A stretch of DNA of 64,000 nt from Clostridium_AD sp050717535 (GTDB taxonomy: Bacteria > Bacillota > Clostridia > Clostridiales > Clostridiaceae): NCBI RefSeq assembly GCF_050717535.1, contig NZ_JBOITM010000074.1:1-64000 (forward strand), given 5' to 3'. Positions 17,240 to 25,375 of this stretch are shown here, in pieces; position 1 is the stretch's first letter, and each line of letters begins with the position of its first letter. The translations under genes were made by a program, and so were the position numbers. The notes under the pieces were generated by a model. It ran no database searches, had not been told where the DNA came from, and saw only the letters and a program-made list of their open reading frames with translations.

Positions 17240-18511
17240 ATGATGAAAAAGTGGTATAGTTTGATTGATAAAGTTTATACAATTGATAACTTAAGAAAGG
17301 CTTTTAAAGCGGTCAAAAGCAATAAGGGAGCCCCTGGTATAGATGGGGAGACTATTGGAATTTTTGAAGCTAATATGGAAGCTAATATAGTCAAGCTAAA
17401 TCATGAACTCAAAACCGAAACGTACGAGCCACTTTCAGTACGTAGGGTATATATTGATAAAGATGATGGCACTAAAAGACCGTTAGGTATTCCGACGGTT
17501 AGAGATAGGGTTGTCCAACAAGCACTAAAGAATATTTTAGAACCAATTTTCGAACCCACATTTCATCCTTCAAGCTATGGTTATAGACCGAATAGGTCTT
17601 GTCAAAAAGCTGTAGCAAAAGCTGAAAGATTCATGAACAAATATGGATTAGAGCATGTAGTAGATATGGATTTATCTAAATGTTTTGACACACTTGACCA
17701 TGAAATAATAATTAAATCAGTGAATGAAAAAGTAAGTGACAGTAGAATTTTAAAATTAGTAGGTAAATTCTTAAATGCTGGAACTATGGAAAATGGAATT
17801 TTTGATGAATCTGATATAGGTTGTCCGCAGGGCACTGTTATTTCACCATTGCTAATGAATATATATTTAGATTATTTTGACAAGGCAATGATGGAAAAAG
17901 GTATCCGCATAGTTAGATATGCAGATGATATACTGATTTTTGCAAAATCAAAGAAATTGGCAGGAAAATATCTAGCTTTTGCTATCCATATATTAGAAAG
18001 GGACCTAAAACTTAAGGTGAATGGAACTAAGACCCATATAGCTGACGCTAGTCAAGGGGTGGCTTTTCTTGGATTTATAATCAGAGAAAAGTGGGTTTCC
18101 ATACATCCTAAAAGAATTGAGGAATTCAAAAATAAAATCAGACGGCTAACGCCTAGAAACCATGGGATGAATATAGAACAAATGCTTAGAAAGTTAAATC
18201 CAGTAATCAGAGGATGGGCAAATTATTTTAGAATTGCAAACTGTAAAGGACTTTTTGAGAAGCTATTTAGTTGGATTAAAAGAAGGCTAAGAATGAAGAA
18301 GATGAAAGAATGGAAAAGCTATAAATCTTTGCATAAAGCACTTAGGCGAAGAGGGTATAAGGGTGAATTCAAGAAAATATCAATGGTAAGGTGGAGAAAT
18401 TCAAATTGTGCGTTGATACACATGGCTTTACCTAATACATGGTTTAAGGAAATAAAGCTTGTCTACTTGTCAGATATACAGGTCGGTGTCTTGTCAAATT
18501 ATTATGAATAA
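17240..18511 (+). CDS. ltrA: group II intron reverse transcriptase/maturase
   Basis: A 423-residue reverse transcriptase. Visible blocks are KSNKGAPGIDG (RT0/1), RPLGIPTVRDRVVQQAL (RT2), YGYRPNRSCQKAV, DMDLSKCFDTLDH, GCPQGTVISPLL (RT4), the catalytic RYADDILIF (RT5), FLGFII, and an X (maturase) domain with NPVIRGWANYFR. No HNH endonuclease domain follows, which fits classes that insert without second-strand cleavage. Two adjacent ATGs (17240, 17243) follow GAGGAG; the second has better spacing. It acts with the surrounding RNA in splicing and retromobility. Confidence 0.92.
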   Translation: MMKKWYSLIDKVYTIDNLRKAFKAVKSNKGAPGIDGETIGIFEANMEANIVKLNHELKTETYEPLSVRRVYIDKDDGTKRPLGIPTVRDRVVQQALKNILEPIFEPTFHPSSYGYRPNRSCQKAVAKAERFMNKYGLEHVVDMDLSKCFDTLDHEIIIKSVNEKVSDSRILKLVGKFLNAGTMENGIFDESDIGCPQGTVISPLLMNIYLDYFDKAMMEKGIRIVRYADDILIFAKSKKLAGKYLAFAIHILERDLKLKVNGTKTHIADASQGVAFLGFIIREKWVSIHPKRIEEFKNKIRRLTPRNHGMNIEQMLRKLNPVIRGWANYFRIANCKGLFEKLFSWIKRRLRMKKMKEWKSYKSLHKALRRRGYKGEFKKISMVRWRNSNCALIHMALPNTWFKEIKLVYLSDIQVGVLSNYYE

Positions 18512-18531
18512 ATAATTTTTAGTTTTTGCCA

Positions 18532-18604
18532 GGAGCCGTATGCGTGGTCCGCAAGTCCGGTTCTGTAAGAGGAAAGAAGTCGGCAATTAATTTCCGACTT
18601 CTAC
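18532..18604 (+). ncRNA. group II intron domains V and VI
   Basis: Domain V is the hairpin from GGAGCCGTATGCG to CGGTTCTG (about 18532-18573), holding the catalytic AGC triad. Domain VI follows as a stem GAAGTCGG (18586-18593 region) with CCGACTTC and an unpaired A for branching. Read on the reverse strand the domain VI hairpin is followed by T-rich sequence and could also end glpF transcripts. Confidence 0.75.
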
Positions 18605-18638
18605 CTACTTGATTATTTAATAAAATTCAAATTGTAAT

Positions 18639-19343
18639 TTAACCAAAGAGAGCAACAACTGCTAGCGCACCTACGATGCCACCACAAATTGGAGCTACTA
18701 CTGGTATCCAAGCATATCCCCAATCAGAATCGCCTTTACCAGCGATTGGTAATATAGCATGAGCTATTCTAGGTCCTAAATCTCTAGCTGGATTAATAGC
18801 ATATCCAGTTGGTCCACCTAAAGATAAACCTATTACTAAAATAATAAATGCAGCGATAAGTGGTCCAAATCCAGGAGATGATTTTGTTTGAGCAACTCCG
18901 AGTAGTGTGAACACTAATACAAATGTGCCTATAAATTCTGATAAAAAGTTTGATGGTGTATGTCTAATTGCTGGTCCTGTACAGAAAACAGCAAGTTTTC
19001 CTGCTTTGTCATCTGTAACTGCCCAATGAGGGTAATACATTAACCAAACAAGGACTCCACCTACTATAGCTCCAAGCATCTCAGCTACGATATAACCAGG
19101 TACTACTGCCCAGGATAATTTACCAATTACAGCTAGTGCTAAAGTAAGTGCGGGATTGAAAGAAGCTCCGCTTACCGTAAAGATATAAGCTGGAATACCA
19201 ACAGCAAATGCCCAACCAAAACAAATAACTATCCAGCCAGAATTATTTCCTTTTGTTTTGTTTAAAACTACATTTGCAACTACCCCATCACCAAGAAGAA
19301 TAAGTAACATTGTTCCAAAAAACTCTGCATAATACACTAACAT
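18639..19343 (-). CDS. glpF: glycerol uptake facilitator
   Basis: A 234-residue MIP-family channel with six membrane helices and two half-helix motifs: SFNPALTLAL near residue 65 and AINPARDLGPR near residue 183. The Asp after the second NPAR is the mark of glycerol-conducting members. It lets glycerol diffuse in, where the kinase encoded just upstream traps it. It is transcribed after glpK with a hairpin between them, so it may be produced at a different level. Confidence 0.92.
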   Translation of the reverse strand: MLVYYAEFFGTMLLILLGDGVVANVVLNKTKGNNSGWIVICFGWAFAVGIPAYIFTVSGASFNPALTLALAVIGKLSWAVVPGYIVAEMLGAIVGGVLVWLMYYPHWAVTDDKAGKLAVFCTGPAIRHTPSNFLSEFIGTFVLVFTLLGVAQTKSSPGFGPLIAAFIILVIGLSLGGPTGYAINPARDLGPRIAHAILPIAGKGDSDWGYAWIPVVAPICGGIVGALAVVALFG

Positions 19344-19374
19344 ATTATTATACCCCCATATAAATTATTTTGTA

Positions 19375-19406
19375 GAGAAGTAAAATGTAAAATACATTTT
19401 ACTCTC
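19375..19406 (-). other. hairpin between glpK and glpF
   Basis: Bases 19375-19389 pair with 19393-19406 (one mismatch). There is no good T-run, so it may process or partly attenuate the glpK-glpF transcript rather than terminate it. Confidence 0.4.
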
Positions 19407-19420
19407 TTAAATACATTTAA

Positions 19421-20914
19421 TTATTTTTCTTCCCAATCTCTTGATCTTCCAACAGCTTTATGCCAACCTTTTAATAATTTTACTCTGTTTTCCTCTTCCA
19501 TGTTTGATTTGAAAGATCTAGATAGTGCCCAGTTCTTTCCAACTTCTTCTTGATCTTTCCAATATCCAACTGCAAGTCCTGCTAAATATGCAGCACCGAG
19601 TGCTGTTGTTTCAATTACTTCTGGTCTGTCAACTTGAACATCTAATATATCTGACTGGAATTGCATTAAGAAGTTATTAGCACAGGCACCACCATCAACC
19701 TTTAAGGCTTTAAGTGTTATACCTGAATCTTCTTGCATAGCTTTTAATACATCATTTGTCTGATAAGCTAATGATTCAAGAGCTGCTCTTATAAAGTGTT
19801 CTTTCTTAGTTCCACGAGTTAAACCAACTATTGTTCCTCTTGCATAAGGATCCCAATATGGAGCACCAAGTCCAACGAAGGCTGGAACCATATATACACC
19901 ATCAGTGTCTTCAACAGCAGAAGCATATTCTTCTGATTCTGGGGCAGTTTTTATCATTCGAAGTTCATCTCTTAACCATTGAATAGTTGCTCCTGCAACA
20001 AATACACTTCCTTCAAGAGCATAATTAACTTTGCCGTTTATACCATAGGCTATAGTTGTAAGTAATCCATTATGAGATTCAACTGCTTTTTCACCAGTGT
20101 TCATTAGGAGGAAACAACCAGTTCCATAAGTATTTTTAGCTGTTCCTGCTTCATAACAAGTTTGTCCAAACAATGCAGCTTGTTGATCTCCTGCTGCGCC
20201 AGCTATTGCTATAGGAGAACCAAATATTGAGTTATCAGTATATCCATAAACATAACTTGATGGTTTTACATCAGCAAGCATTGATTTAGGTATATCTAAA
20301 GTTTCAAGTATTTCATCGTCCCATTTCAATTCATGAATGTTGTAGAGCATTGTTCTGGATGCATTAGTATAATCTGTTACATGAACTTCTCCTCTTGTTA
20401 ATTTCCAAATCAGCCATGTATCAATAGTACCAAATATTAAGTTTCCTTTTTCAGCTTCTTCTCTAGCACCAGCAACGTTATCAAGTATCCATTTTACTTT
20501 TGTTCCGGAGAAATAAGCATCAAGTATAAGACCTGTTTTGTCTCTTACTACTTTATCAAAACCTTTAGCTTTTAATTCATCGCAAGTGCCGGCTGTTCTT
20601 CTACACTGCCAAACTATTGCATTGTATACTGGAATACCAGTGGTTTTATCCCAAACTACAGTAGTTTCTCTTTGATTTGTGATACCAATAGCAGATATAT
20701 CTTCTGCTGTTGCATCAACAATAGCCATAGCTTCTTGAGCCACACCTAATTGAGTAGCCCAAATTTCCATAGCATCATGCTCAACCCATCCAGCTTTAGG
20801 AAAAATCTGTGTAAATTCTTTTTGAGCTACACTAACAATTAAGCCTTCTTTGTTAAATAAAATACATCTTGAACTTGTTGTACCTTGGTCTAGTGCCATT
20901 ACATACTTAGCCAT
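19421..20914 (-). CDS. glpK: glycerol kinase
   Basis: A 497-residue kinase of the FGGY family, normal length for GlpK. The N-terminal ATP-binding motif ALDQGTTSSRCILF, the substrate block GITNQRETTVVWD, the IDTWLIWKLT segment, GAAGDQQAALFGQ, and the C-terminal KVDGGACANNFLMQFQ are all present. It makes sn-glycerol 3-phosphate, which the GlpA-type dehydrogenase encoded at 22747-24186 oxidises. GGAG lies upstream of the start. A cre-like site at 20944-20957 suggests catabolite control. Confidence 0.95.
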   Translation of the reverse strand: MAKYVMALDQGTTSSRCILFNKEGLIVSVAQKEFTQIFPKAGWVEHDAMEIWATQLGVAQEAMAIVDATAEDISAIGITNQRETTVVWDKTTGIPVYNAIVWQCRRTAGTCDELKAKGFDKVVRDKTGLILDAYFSGTKVKWILDNVAGAREEAEKGNLIFGTIDTWLIWKLTRGEVHVTDYTNASRTMLYNIHELKWDDEILETLDIPKSMLADVKPSSYVYGYTDNSIFGSPIAIAGAAGDQQAALFGQTCYEAGTAKNTYGTGCFLLMNTGEKAVESHNGLLTTIAYGINGKVNYALEGSVFVAGATIQWLRDELRMIKTAPESEEYASAVEDTDGVYMVPAFVGLGAPYWDPYARGTIVGLTRGTKKEHFIRAALESLAYQTNDVLKAMQEDSGITLKALKVDGGACANNFLMQFQSDILDVQVDRPEVIETTALGAAYLAGLAVGYWKDQEEVGKNWALSRSFKSNMEEENRVKLLKGWHKAVGRSRDWEEK

Positions 20915-20943
20915 AATTTTTTACACTCCTTCGTAAAATTATT

Positions 20944-20957
20944 AGTAACCGTTTACT
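20944..20957. promoter_or_regulatory. cre-like site upstream of glpK
   Basis: The sequence AGTAACCGTTTACT matches 12 of 14 positions of the CcpA cre consensus (TGWAANCGNTNWCA, read on the reverse strand) and is a near palindrome around CG. It lies 30 bases before glpK. Confidence 0.5.
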
Positions 20958-20972
20958 TGATGCTTATATAAA

Positions 20973-20999
20973 CATGGTATTAAATTATTTAATACCATG
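20973..20999 (-). other. perfect hairpin in the glpK leader
   Basis: A 12-bp perfect stem (20973-20984 with 20988-20999), loop of three. On the glpK strand it is followed by TTTATAT, a weak T-run. It may be a second GlpP-type control hairpin, but that is only a guess from its place. Confidence 0.35.
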
Positions 21000-21058
21000 A
21001 ATTTATCATTATTGAACTATCAATCTAGAATATATAACCCACACGTGGATGACACTAT

Positions 21059-21093
21059 ACTTGTCCAAGTTGCCACTTGCCACGTGGGTGGCA
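21059..21093. repeat. 35-bp dispersed repeat, copy 1
   Basis: These 35 bases, holding the nested palindrome TTGCCAC-N3-CCACGTGG-GTGGCAA, recur identically at 34831-34865. The copy ends six bases before the stop of the DUF1667 gene's downstream side. Similar ACACGTGG sequence stands just before it. Confidence 0.75.
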
Positions 21094-21099
21094 ACAGGT

Positions 21100-21465
21100 T
21101 TATGCCTCCTTGATATCCTTAGTAGCTATGATATTTACTCCTGTGTTAAGAACATTTTCTAATACTATATCGCCAATATGGACTGGTGCTTTTATTATAA
21201 CATCTTTTAATGCTCCTACACAGTCATAAATTAGATTTTTTGGAATATCTTTTTCTGTTTTTACAGAAAGTATGTCGCTTTCGCCACCAGTAACTAAAAC
21301 AGAGGACGTAACAACTCTTGTTGGATTAGTGCATTCTTTTTTACCATAGTTTTCACCAATTTTACAACTACTTCCTTTTACACTTATAACTTTATCACCA
21401 TCAAGCTCTACTATAAGAGCACAACCCATTGGACAGCCTATGCATGTCAATTCTCTGGTACTCAT
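21100..21465 (-). CDS. DUF1667 protein of the glycerol-3-phosphate oxidation cluster
   Basis: A 121-residue protein with an N-terminal cysteine block CIGCPMGCAL (residues 8-17) and further Cys at about 33 and 45 (SSCKIGENYGKKEC), which suggests an iron-sulfur or metal site. This is the DUF1667 family, whose members stand beside anaerobic glycerol-3-phosphate dehydrogenase genes. It follows the FAD oxidoreductase gene by six bases and probably belongs to the same complex, possibly in electron transfer. That role is inferred from position. Confidence 0.8.
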   Translation of the reverse strand: MSTRELTCIGCPMGCALIVELDGDKVISVKGSSCKIGENYGKKECTNPTRVVTSSVLVTGGESDILSVKTEKDIPKNLIYDCVGALKDVIIKAPVHIGDIVLENVLNTGVNIIATKDIKEA

Positions 21466-21471
21466 AATTAA

Positions 21472-22731
21472 TTACTCCTTTTCTACTTTTATAGTAATTT
21501 TCTTGCATTCACTGTATTTATTGAAAATCGCTTTAGTTAATTTAACACTTTCCATTTCACCAGGGGTAAGAATCTTCTTCTTTAAATGCATTTCACGAAC
21601 ATCATCAAAGTACACAGATATGTAAGAGTTCTTATATACTTCTCCAACTCTAAATCTAACATCTATTCCGTCACCAATATTGTCAGCATTGATAGTTTTT
21701 GGAACTGTGTATCTAACTCCATCTGTTGCAAAAACTTCAACTCCTGTCCCTACATGATGAATTCCATTTATATAATCTGCTGCATTTTTACCAGCAGTGT
21801 AGCTTTCAGTGGTTACATTATCTACTAAATCGTGAACGTGAAGCACATTACCACAGGTAAATATTCCAGGAATGCTTGTCTGCATACTTTCATCCACTTC
21901 AGGTCCTCCAGTAACTCTAGAAAGTTTAACATTTGCTTTTCTAGAAAGTTCGTTTTCTGGTAGAAGTCCAACAGATAATAGTAGTGTATCGCAAGTAATA
22001 TATTCTTCAGTGCCTTTAATTGGTTTTCTATTTTCATCTACTTCTGCTATAGTAACACCTTCCAGTCTATCATGTCCAACTATATTTGTTATAGTATGGC
22101 TCAATTTTAGTGGAATATCAAAATCATCTAAGCATTGAACAATATTTCTTTTAAGTCCGCTTGAATGGGGCATGAGCTCTACACAAGCTTTAACTTTTGC
22201 ACCCTCCAAGGTCATACGCCTTGCCATTATAAGACCAATATCTCCTGAACCAAGTATTACTACTTCTTTGCCTGGCATTAAGCCTTCAATATTAACATAC
22301 TTTTGAGCTGTTCCTGCTGTATAAATACCTGAGCATCTTGCTCCTGGTATATTTAAAGCTCCTCTTGGTCGTTCTCTACATCCCATTGCAAGTATAATTG
22401 CTTTTGCTTGAATCTCAATAATACCATCTTCTGTATTTACAGCAGTTACTTGCTTATCATCATTTACATCTAAAACCATAGTATCTAGCTTATACTCAAT
22501 ATCAAGAGCAATAATCTTATCAATAAATCGTTTTGAATATTCAGGGCCAGTTAACTCTTCTTTAAATGTATGAAGACCAAACCCATTATGAATACATTGA
22601 TTGAGGATACCACCTAATTGATTATCTCTTTCAATAATTAAAATGCTGTTTATTCCTTGATCCTTCGCAGAAACTGCAGCTGCAAGGCCTGCTGGACCTC
22701 CACCAATTATGATTAAATCGTATTCTTGCAT
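21472..22731 (-). CDS. FAD-dependent pyridine nucleotide oxidoreductase
   Basis: A 419-residue flavoprotein. The N-terminal FAD site is IIGGGPAGLAAAVSAKDQGI, the NAD site is VVILGSGDIGLIMARR near residue 150, and the second FAD motif is GIFTCGNVLHVHDLVD near residue 290. A CXXXXC redox pair like LNQCIHNG is seen only in part, so the protein is closer to the NAD(FAD)-dependent dehydrogenases found with GlpA than to disulfide reductases. It probably passes electrons from the dehydrogenase to NAD or another acceptor. It lies between glpA and the DUF1667 gene. Confidence 0.85.
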   Translation of the reverse strand: MQEYDLIIIGGGPAGLAAAVSAKDQGINSILIIERDNQLGGILNQCIHNGFGLHTFKEELTGPEYSKRFIDKIIALDIEYKLDTMVLDVNDDKQVTAVNTEDGIIEIQAKAIILAMGCRERPRGALNIPGARCSGIYTAGTAQKYVNIEGLMPGKEVVILGSGDIGLIMARRMTLEGAKVKACVELMPHSSGLKRNIVQCLDDFDIPLKLSHTITNIVGHDRLEGVTIAEVDENRKPIKGTEEYITCDTLLLSVGLLPENELSRKANVKLSRVTGGPEVDESMQTSIPGIFTCGNVLHVHDLVDNVTTESYTAGKNAADYINGIHHVGTGVEVFATDGVRYTVPKTINADNIGDGIDVRFRVGEVYKNSYISVYFDDVREMHLKKKILTPGEMESVKLTKAIFNKYSECKKITIKVEKE

Positions 22732-22746
22732 ATATATTCCTCCAAT

Positions 22747-24186
22747 TTATAGTGATTCTTTGTTCTTGCCAGTTAATAAAATAGAATCTCCACCTGATTT
22801 TGTAACATCTAAGCGAGATATATTAAGTTCTTTAGAAAGAATGTCTACAACTCTTGTAGCGCAAAAACCTGATTGGCATCTACCCATTCCAGCTCTTGTG
22901 CGTCTTTTAACTCCATCAAGTGTTTTTGCTCCAAGAGGTCTTCTTATTGAATCTAAGATTTCACCTTCGGTTACAGTTTCACACCTGCAAATAATTTTCC
23001 CATATTCAGGTATTTCCTTGATTATTTTTTTTCGCTCTTCATTAGACATTTCTCTAAATTTTGGTATACCTTGTCTTATAGGGTTGAACCCTACATTTTT
23101 TTCAGGTGATAATTTTTCTTTTACTATATCTACTACCATTACAGCAATAGCTGGAGCACTAGATAATCCTGGAGAATCAATTGAAGCTACATTAATAAAG
23201 TTTTTAGCATCTGGAGCTTCGCCAATTATAAAGTCATTTCCTTCAGTTTTTGATCTGTTACCTGCAAATGAGGTTATTACCATATTCATAGGAATTGGAT
23301 TTTGAAGACTGAGTTGCGCATGCAATAGAATATCATCAATACCTTCCTTGGTTGTATTAAGATCATCTTTGCCTTCTACGTTTACAGCATCTGGTCCAAT
23401 TAGAAGATTACCATCTACAGTAGGAGTGACTAAAACACCTTTTCCAAGTTTAGTTGGAAGTTGAAAAATAGTTTTTGTTACTAAATCTCCCACAGCTTTA
23501 TCAAATAAAACGTATTCTCCTCGTGTGGGAAGTATTTTAAATTTGTGCTGGCTTACCATATTATTAATTTCATCTGAATATAAACCAGCTGCATTTATGA
23601 CTATTTTTGTTTCGAGGTCGCCTTTATTGGTTTTTATATTATAATTATATTCATTTTTTTCTATGGAAATGACTTCAGTTTCAAATTTATATTCCACACC
23701 ATTCGTGTATGCATTTTCAGCCATAGCAATAGTCATTTCATATGGACAAACAATTCCTCCGGTTGGAGCATATAATGCACCAACACAGGCTTTAGTTATA
23801 TTAGGCTCCATTTCTCTAACCTGATCACCACTCAGAATAACTAAATCAAGCACTCCATTTTTTTCTCCTTGTTGCAATAACTTATCAAGATCCATCATAT
23901 GATCCTTATCAAAGCACAGAACCAATGAACCATTTCTCTTAAATGGAAAATCTAATTCTTTTGCCAGGTCTGTATACATTACATTACCTATAGCATTTAA
24001 TTTACCTTTCAAAGTACTTGGATTAGCATCATGTCCTGCATGGACAATAGCACTGTTTGCTTTAGATGTTCCAGAACCCACATCACTAGTTTTTTCAAGT
24101 ACACATGTTTTTAAATTATATTTAGATAGCTCTCTTGATATTGAGCATCCCACAATACCAGCTCCAATAATAGTTACATCAAACAT
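22747..24186 (-). CDS. glpA: anaerobic-type glycerol-3-phosphate dehydrogenase with BFD domain
   Basis: A 479-residue FAD protein. The DAO-type FAD site TIIGAGIVGCSISRELSKY is at the N-terminus, followed by the GSGTSKANSAIVHAG substrate block. The C-terminus holds a BFD-like [2Fe-2S] domain with CRC near residue 410 and CQSGFC near 447. It should oxidise glycerol 3-phosphate to dihydroxyacetone phosphate. The start is set at the second of two ATGs (24186), seven bases after GGAGG; 24189 is nearly as good. The longer frame runs through the leader terminator and is rejected. First gene of a three-gene operon. Confidence 0.88.
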   Translation of the reverse strand: MFDVTIIGAGIVGCSISRELSKYNLKTCVLEKTSDVGSGTSKANSAIVHAGHDANPSTLKGKLNAIGNVMYTDLAKELDFPFKRNGSLVLCFDKDHMMDLDKLLQQGEKNGVLDLVILSGDQVREMEPNITKACVGALYAPTGGIVCPYEMTIAMAENAYTNGVEYKFETEVISIEKNEYNYNIKTNKGDLETKIVINAAGLYSDEINNMVSQHKFKILPTRGEYVLFDKAVGDLVTKTIFQLPTKLGKGVLVTPTVDGNLLIGPDAVNVEGKDDLNTTKEGIDDILLHAQLSLQNPIPMNMVITSFAGNRSKTEGNDFIIGEAPDAKNFINVASIDSPGLSSAPAIAVMVVDIVKEKLSPEKNVGFNPIRQGIPKFREMSNEERKKIIKEIPEYGKIICRCETVTEGEILDSIRRPLGAKTLDGVKRRTRAGMGRCQSGFCATRVVDILSKELNISRLDVTKSGGDSILLTGKNKESL

Positions 24187-24205
24187 CATATTACCTCCTA
24201 AACGC

Positions 24206-24264
24206 AAATAAAAAGAGAACCTTGAAAAATAGGTATAACTATACCTAAAAATCAAGGCTCTCTT
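24206..24264 (-). terminator. leader terminator of glpA, likely GlpP target
   Basis: On the glpA strand a 13-bp stem (24264-24252 with 24225-24213, one G-U pair) encloses an inner 8-bp stem (24247-24240 with 24237-24230) and is followed by TTTTTATTT just before the glpA ribosome binding site. A strong terminator in a leader, with the antiterminator gene glpP divergent from it, matches the known GlpP-glpD control of Bacillus. Confidence 0.75.
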
Positions 24265-24305
24265 CTCTTCGCCTCTGAATTATTTAACTTAATGATAACA
24301 TAATG

Positions 24306-24319
24306 ATTAAACGATTGCA
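24306..24319. promoter_or_regulatory. cre-like site in the glpA-glpP spacer
   Basis: ATTAAACGATTGCA matches 11 of 14 cre positions. It lies in the 24265-24623 spacer between the divergent glpA and glpP genes, which otherwise holds only AT-rich promoter-like sequence and no gene. Confidence 0.35.
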
Positions 24320-24623
24320 AGAACTATTTATTGTAAAACTAAATAATAAAAACCAATTAAAACCAATAAAACCATATCTCAATTTGCATAAACATATTTC
24401 AAATAAATGTTTTATTCAAAATGTGATTTATAATGTTTAATATAATGTAGGAATTATTTTTATGCGTTTGTATAAGAATAAATACATAAAATAACTTGAA
24501 AGAAAAATAACACTGTGATAAAATTAATTTATTTGAAATATCTTAATGTAATGCAATCACAATAATGTGGTATTGTTATTTTTTAATTTGAATTGATTAA
24601 AATAAATTTTTGGAGGATACACA

Positions 24624-25190
24624 TTGAGAAAACTAGATGAATTACTAATAGAGAACCCAATTATTGGTGCCATAAGAAATGATGAAGATTTAGAAAAAGT
24701 AATTTCTAGTAATGTTCTTGTTGTGTTTGTATTGTATGGAAGCATAGTAAATCTAAATGATATATGCGAAAAACTTAAAGCTGCGGGTAAAGTAGTATTT
24801 GTTCATGCAGATTTAATAGAAGGATTAAAGGGAGACCATACAGGAATGCTCTTTATAAAGCAGTGCGGAGATCCTTATGGGATTATAACCACAAAGGCAA
24901 CCAATATAAAAAATGGAAAGAAACTAAATTTTTGTGTAATACAGAGAATATTCGTAGTGGATTCACTATCGCTTATGACAGGAATAAAAAATATACAAGC
25001 AGTACTTCCAGATGCTGTAGAAGTTATGCCTGGGGTTGCAAGTAGAATTATTAAAAGCATGGAAAATAAAGTTAGAGTTCCAATTATAGCTGGGGGGCTT
25101 ATTCAAACTAAGCGGGATATAATGGATTCACTAGGTGCAGGAGCTATGGCTATTTCGACAACAAATCGCGAATTGTGGGATTTATCTTAG
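24624..25190 (+). CDS. glpP: glycerol operon antiterminator
   Basis: A 188-residue GlpP-family protein, starting at a TTG twelve bases after TGGAGG. Family blocks are NPIIGAIRNDEDLE (residues 10-23), VFVHADLIEGLKGD, GIITTKATNIK, QRIFVVDSLSL, VEVMPGVASRII and IIAGGLIQTKRDI. In Bacillus GlpP binds glycerol 3-phosphate and leader RNA to prevent termination before glpD. Here the leader terminator of glpA at 24206-24264 is the obvious target, and the glpK leader may be another. Confidence 0.92.
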   Translation: MRKLDELLIENPIIGAIRNDEDLEKVISSNVLVVFVLYGSIVNLNDICEKLKAAGKVVFVHADLIEGLKGDHTGMLFIKQCGDPYGIITTKATNIKNGKKLNFCVIQRIFVVDSLSLMTGIKNIQAVLPDAVEVMPGVASRIIKSMENKVRVPIIAGGLIQTKRDIMDSLGAGAMAISTTNRELWDLS

Positions 25191-25217
25191 GAGTAACAAA
25201 AAACTAACTCCTAAGAT
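25184..25217 (+). terminator. hairpin at the end of glpP
   Basis: A perfect 11-bp stem (25184-25194 with 25207-25217) overlaps the stop codon. The T-run is short, so termination may be partial. Confidence 0.45.
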
Positions 25218-25271
25218 TGTTCATGCTTATTTGTGTGTTGATGGGAATAAAGATTTCAAGTATAATATATT

Positions 25272-25319
25272 TGAAACCGTTGTTCCTTTTTTTTTTACAT
25301 TTTATGCACTCGTTTGCAT
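25272..25319. promoter_or_regulatory. cre-like and LacI-type operators upstream of the GH13 gene
   Basis: TGAAACCGTTGTTC (25272-25285) fits 12 of 14 cre positions. ATGCACTCGTTTGCAT (25304-25319) is a palindrome centred on CG, like the operator at 26794-26805 before the sugar ABC genes. Both point to CcpA and/or a LacI-family maltose regulator. Confidence 0.5.
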
Positions 25320-25375
25320 AAAACATATAAAAAAGATAATATATACGAAACAATAATAATAGAAAGAGGTGTACT

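Larger units (their letters stand above)
16499..18608 (+). mobile_element. group II intron with encoded reverse transcriptase
   Basis: The element starts with GTACGTCC, close to the GUGYG 5' consensus, carries about 740 bases of structured ribozyme sequence (domains I-III), then the reverse transcriptase gene in domain IV, and ends with recognisable domains V and VI. The 3' end is placed at the AC at 18607-18608 and may be off by a few bases. It sits between the convergent amylase and glpF genes, in the spacer, so it breaks no gene. The frame and the catalytic motif of the reverse transcriptase are intact, so it may be mobile. Confidence 0.85.

Noticed and set aside
24190..24255. Longer N-terminus of the GlpA-type dehydrogenase
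   Set aside because: It covers the leader terminator; GGAGG directly before 24189/24186 decides the start.
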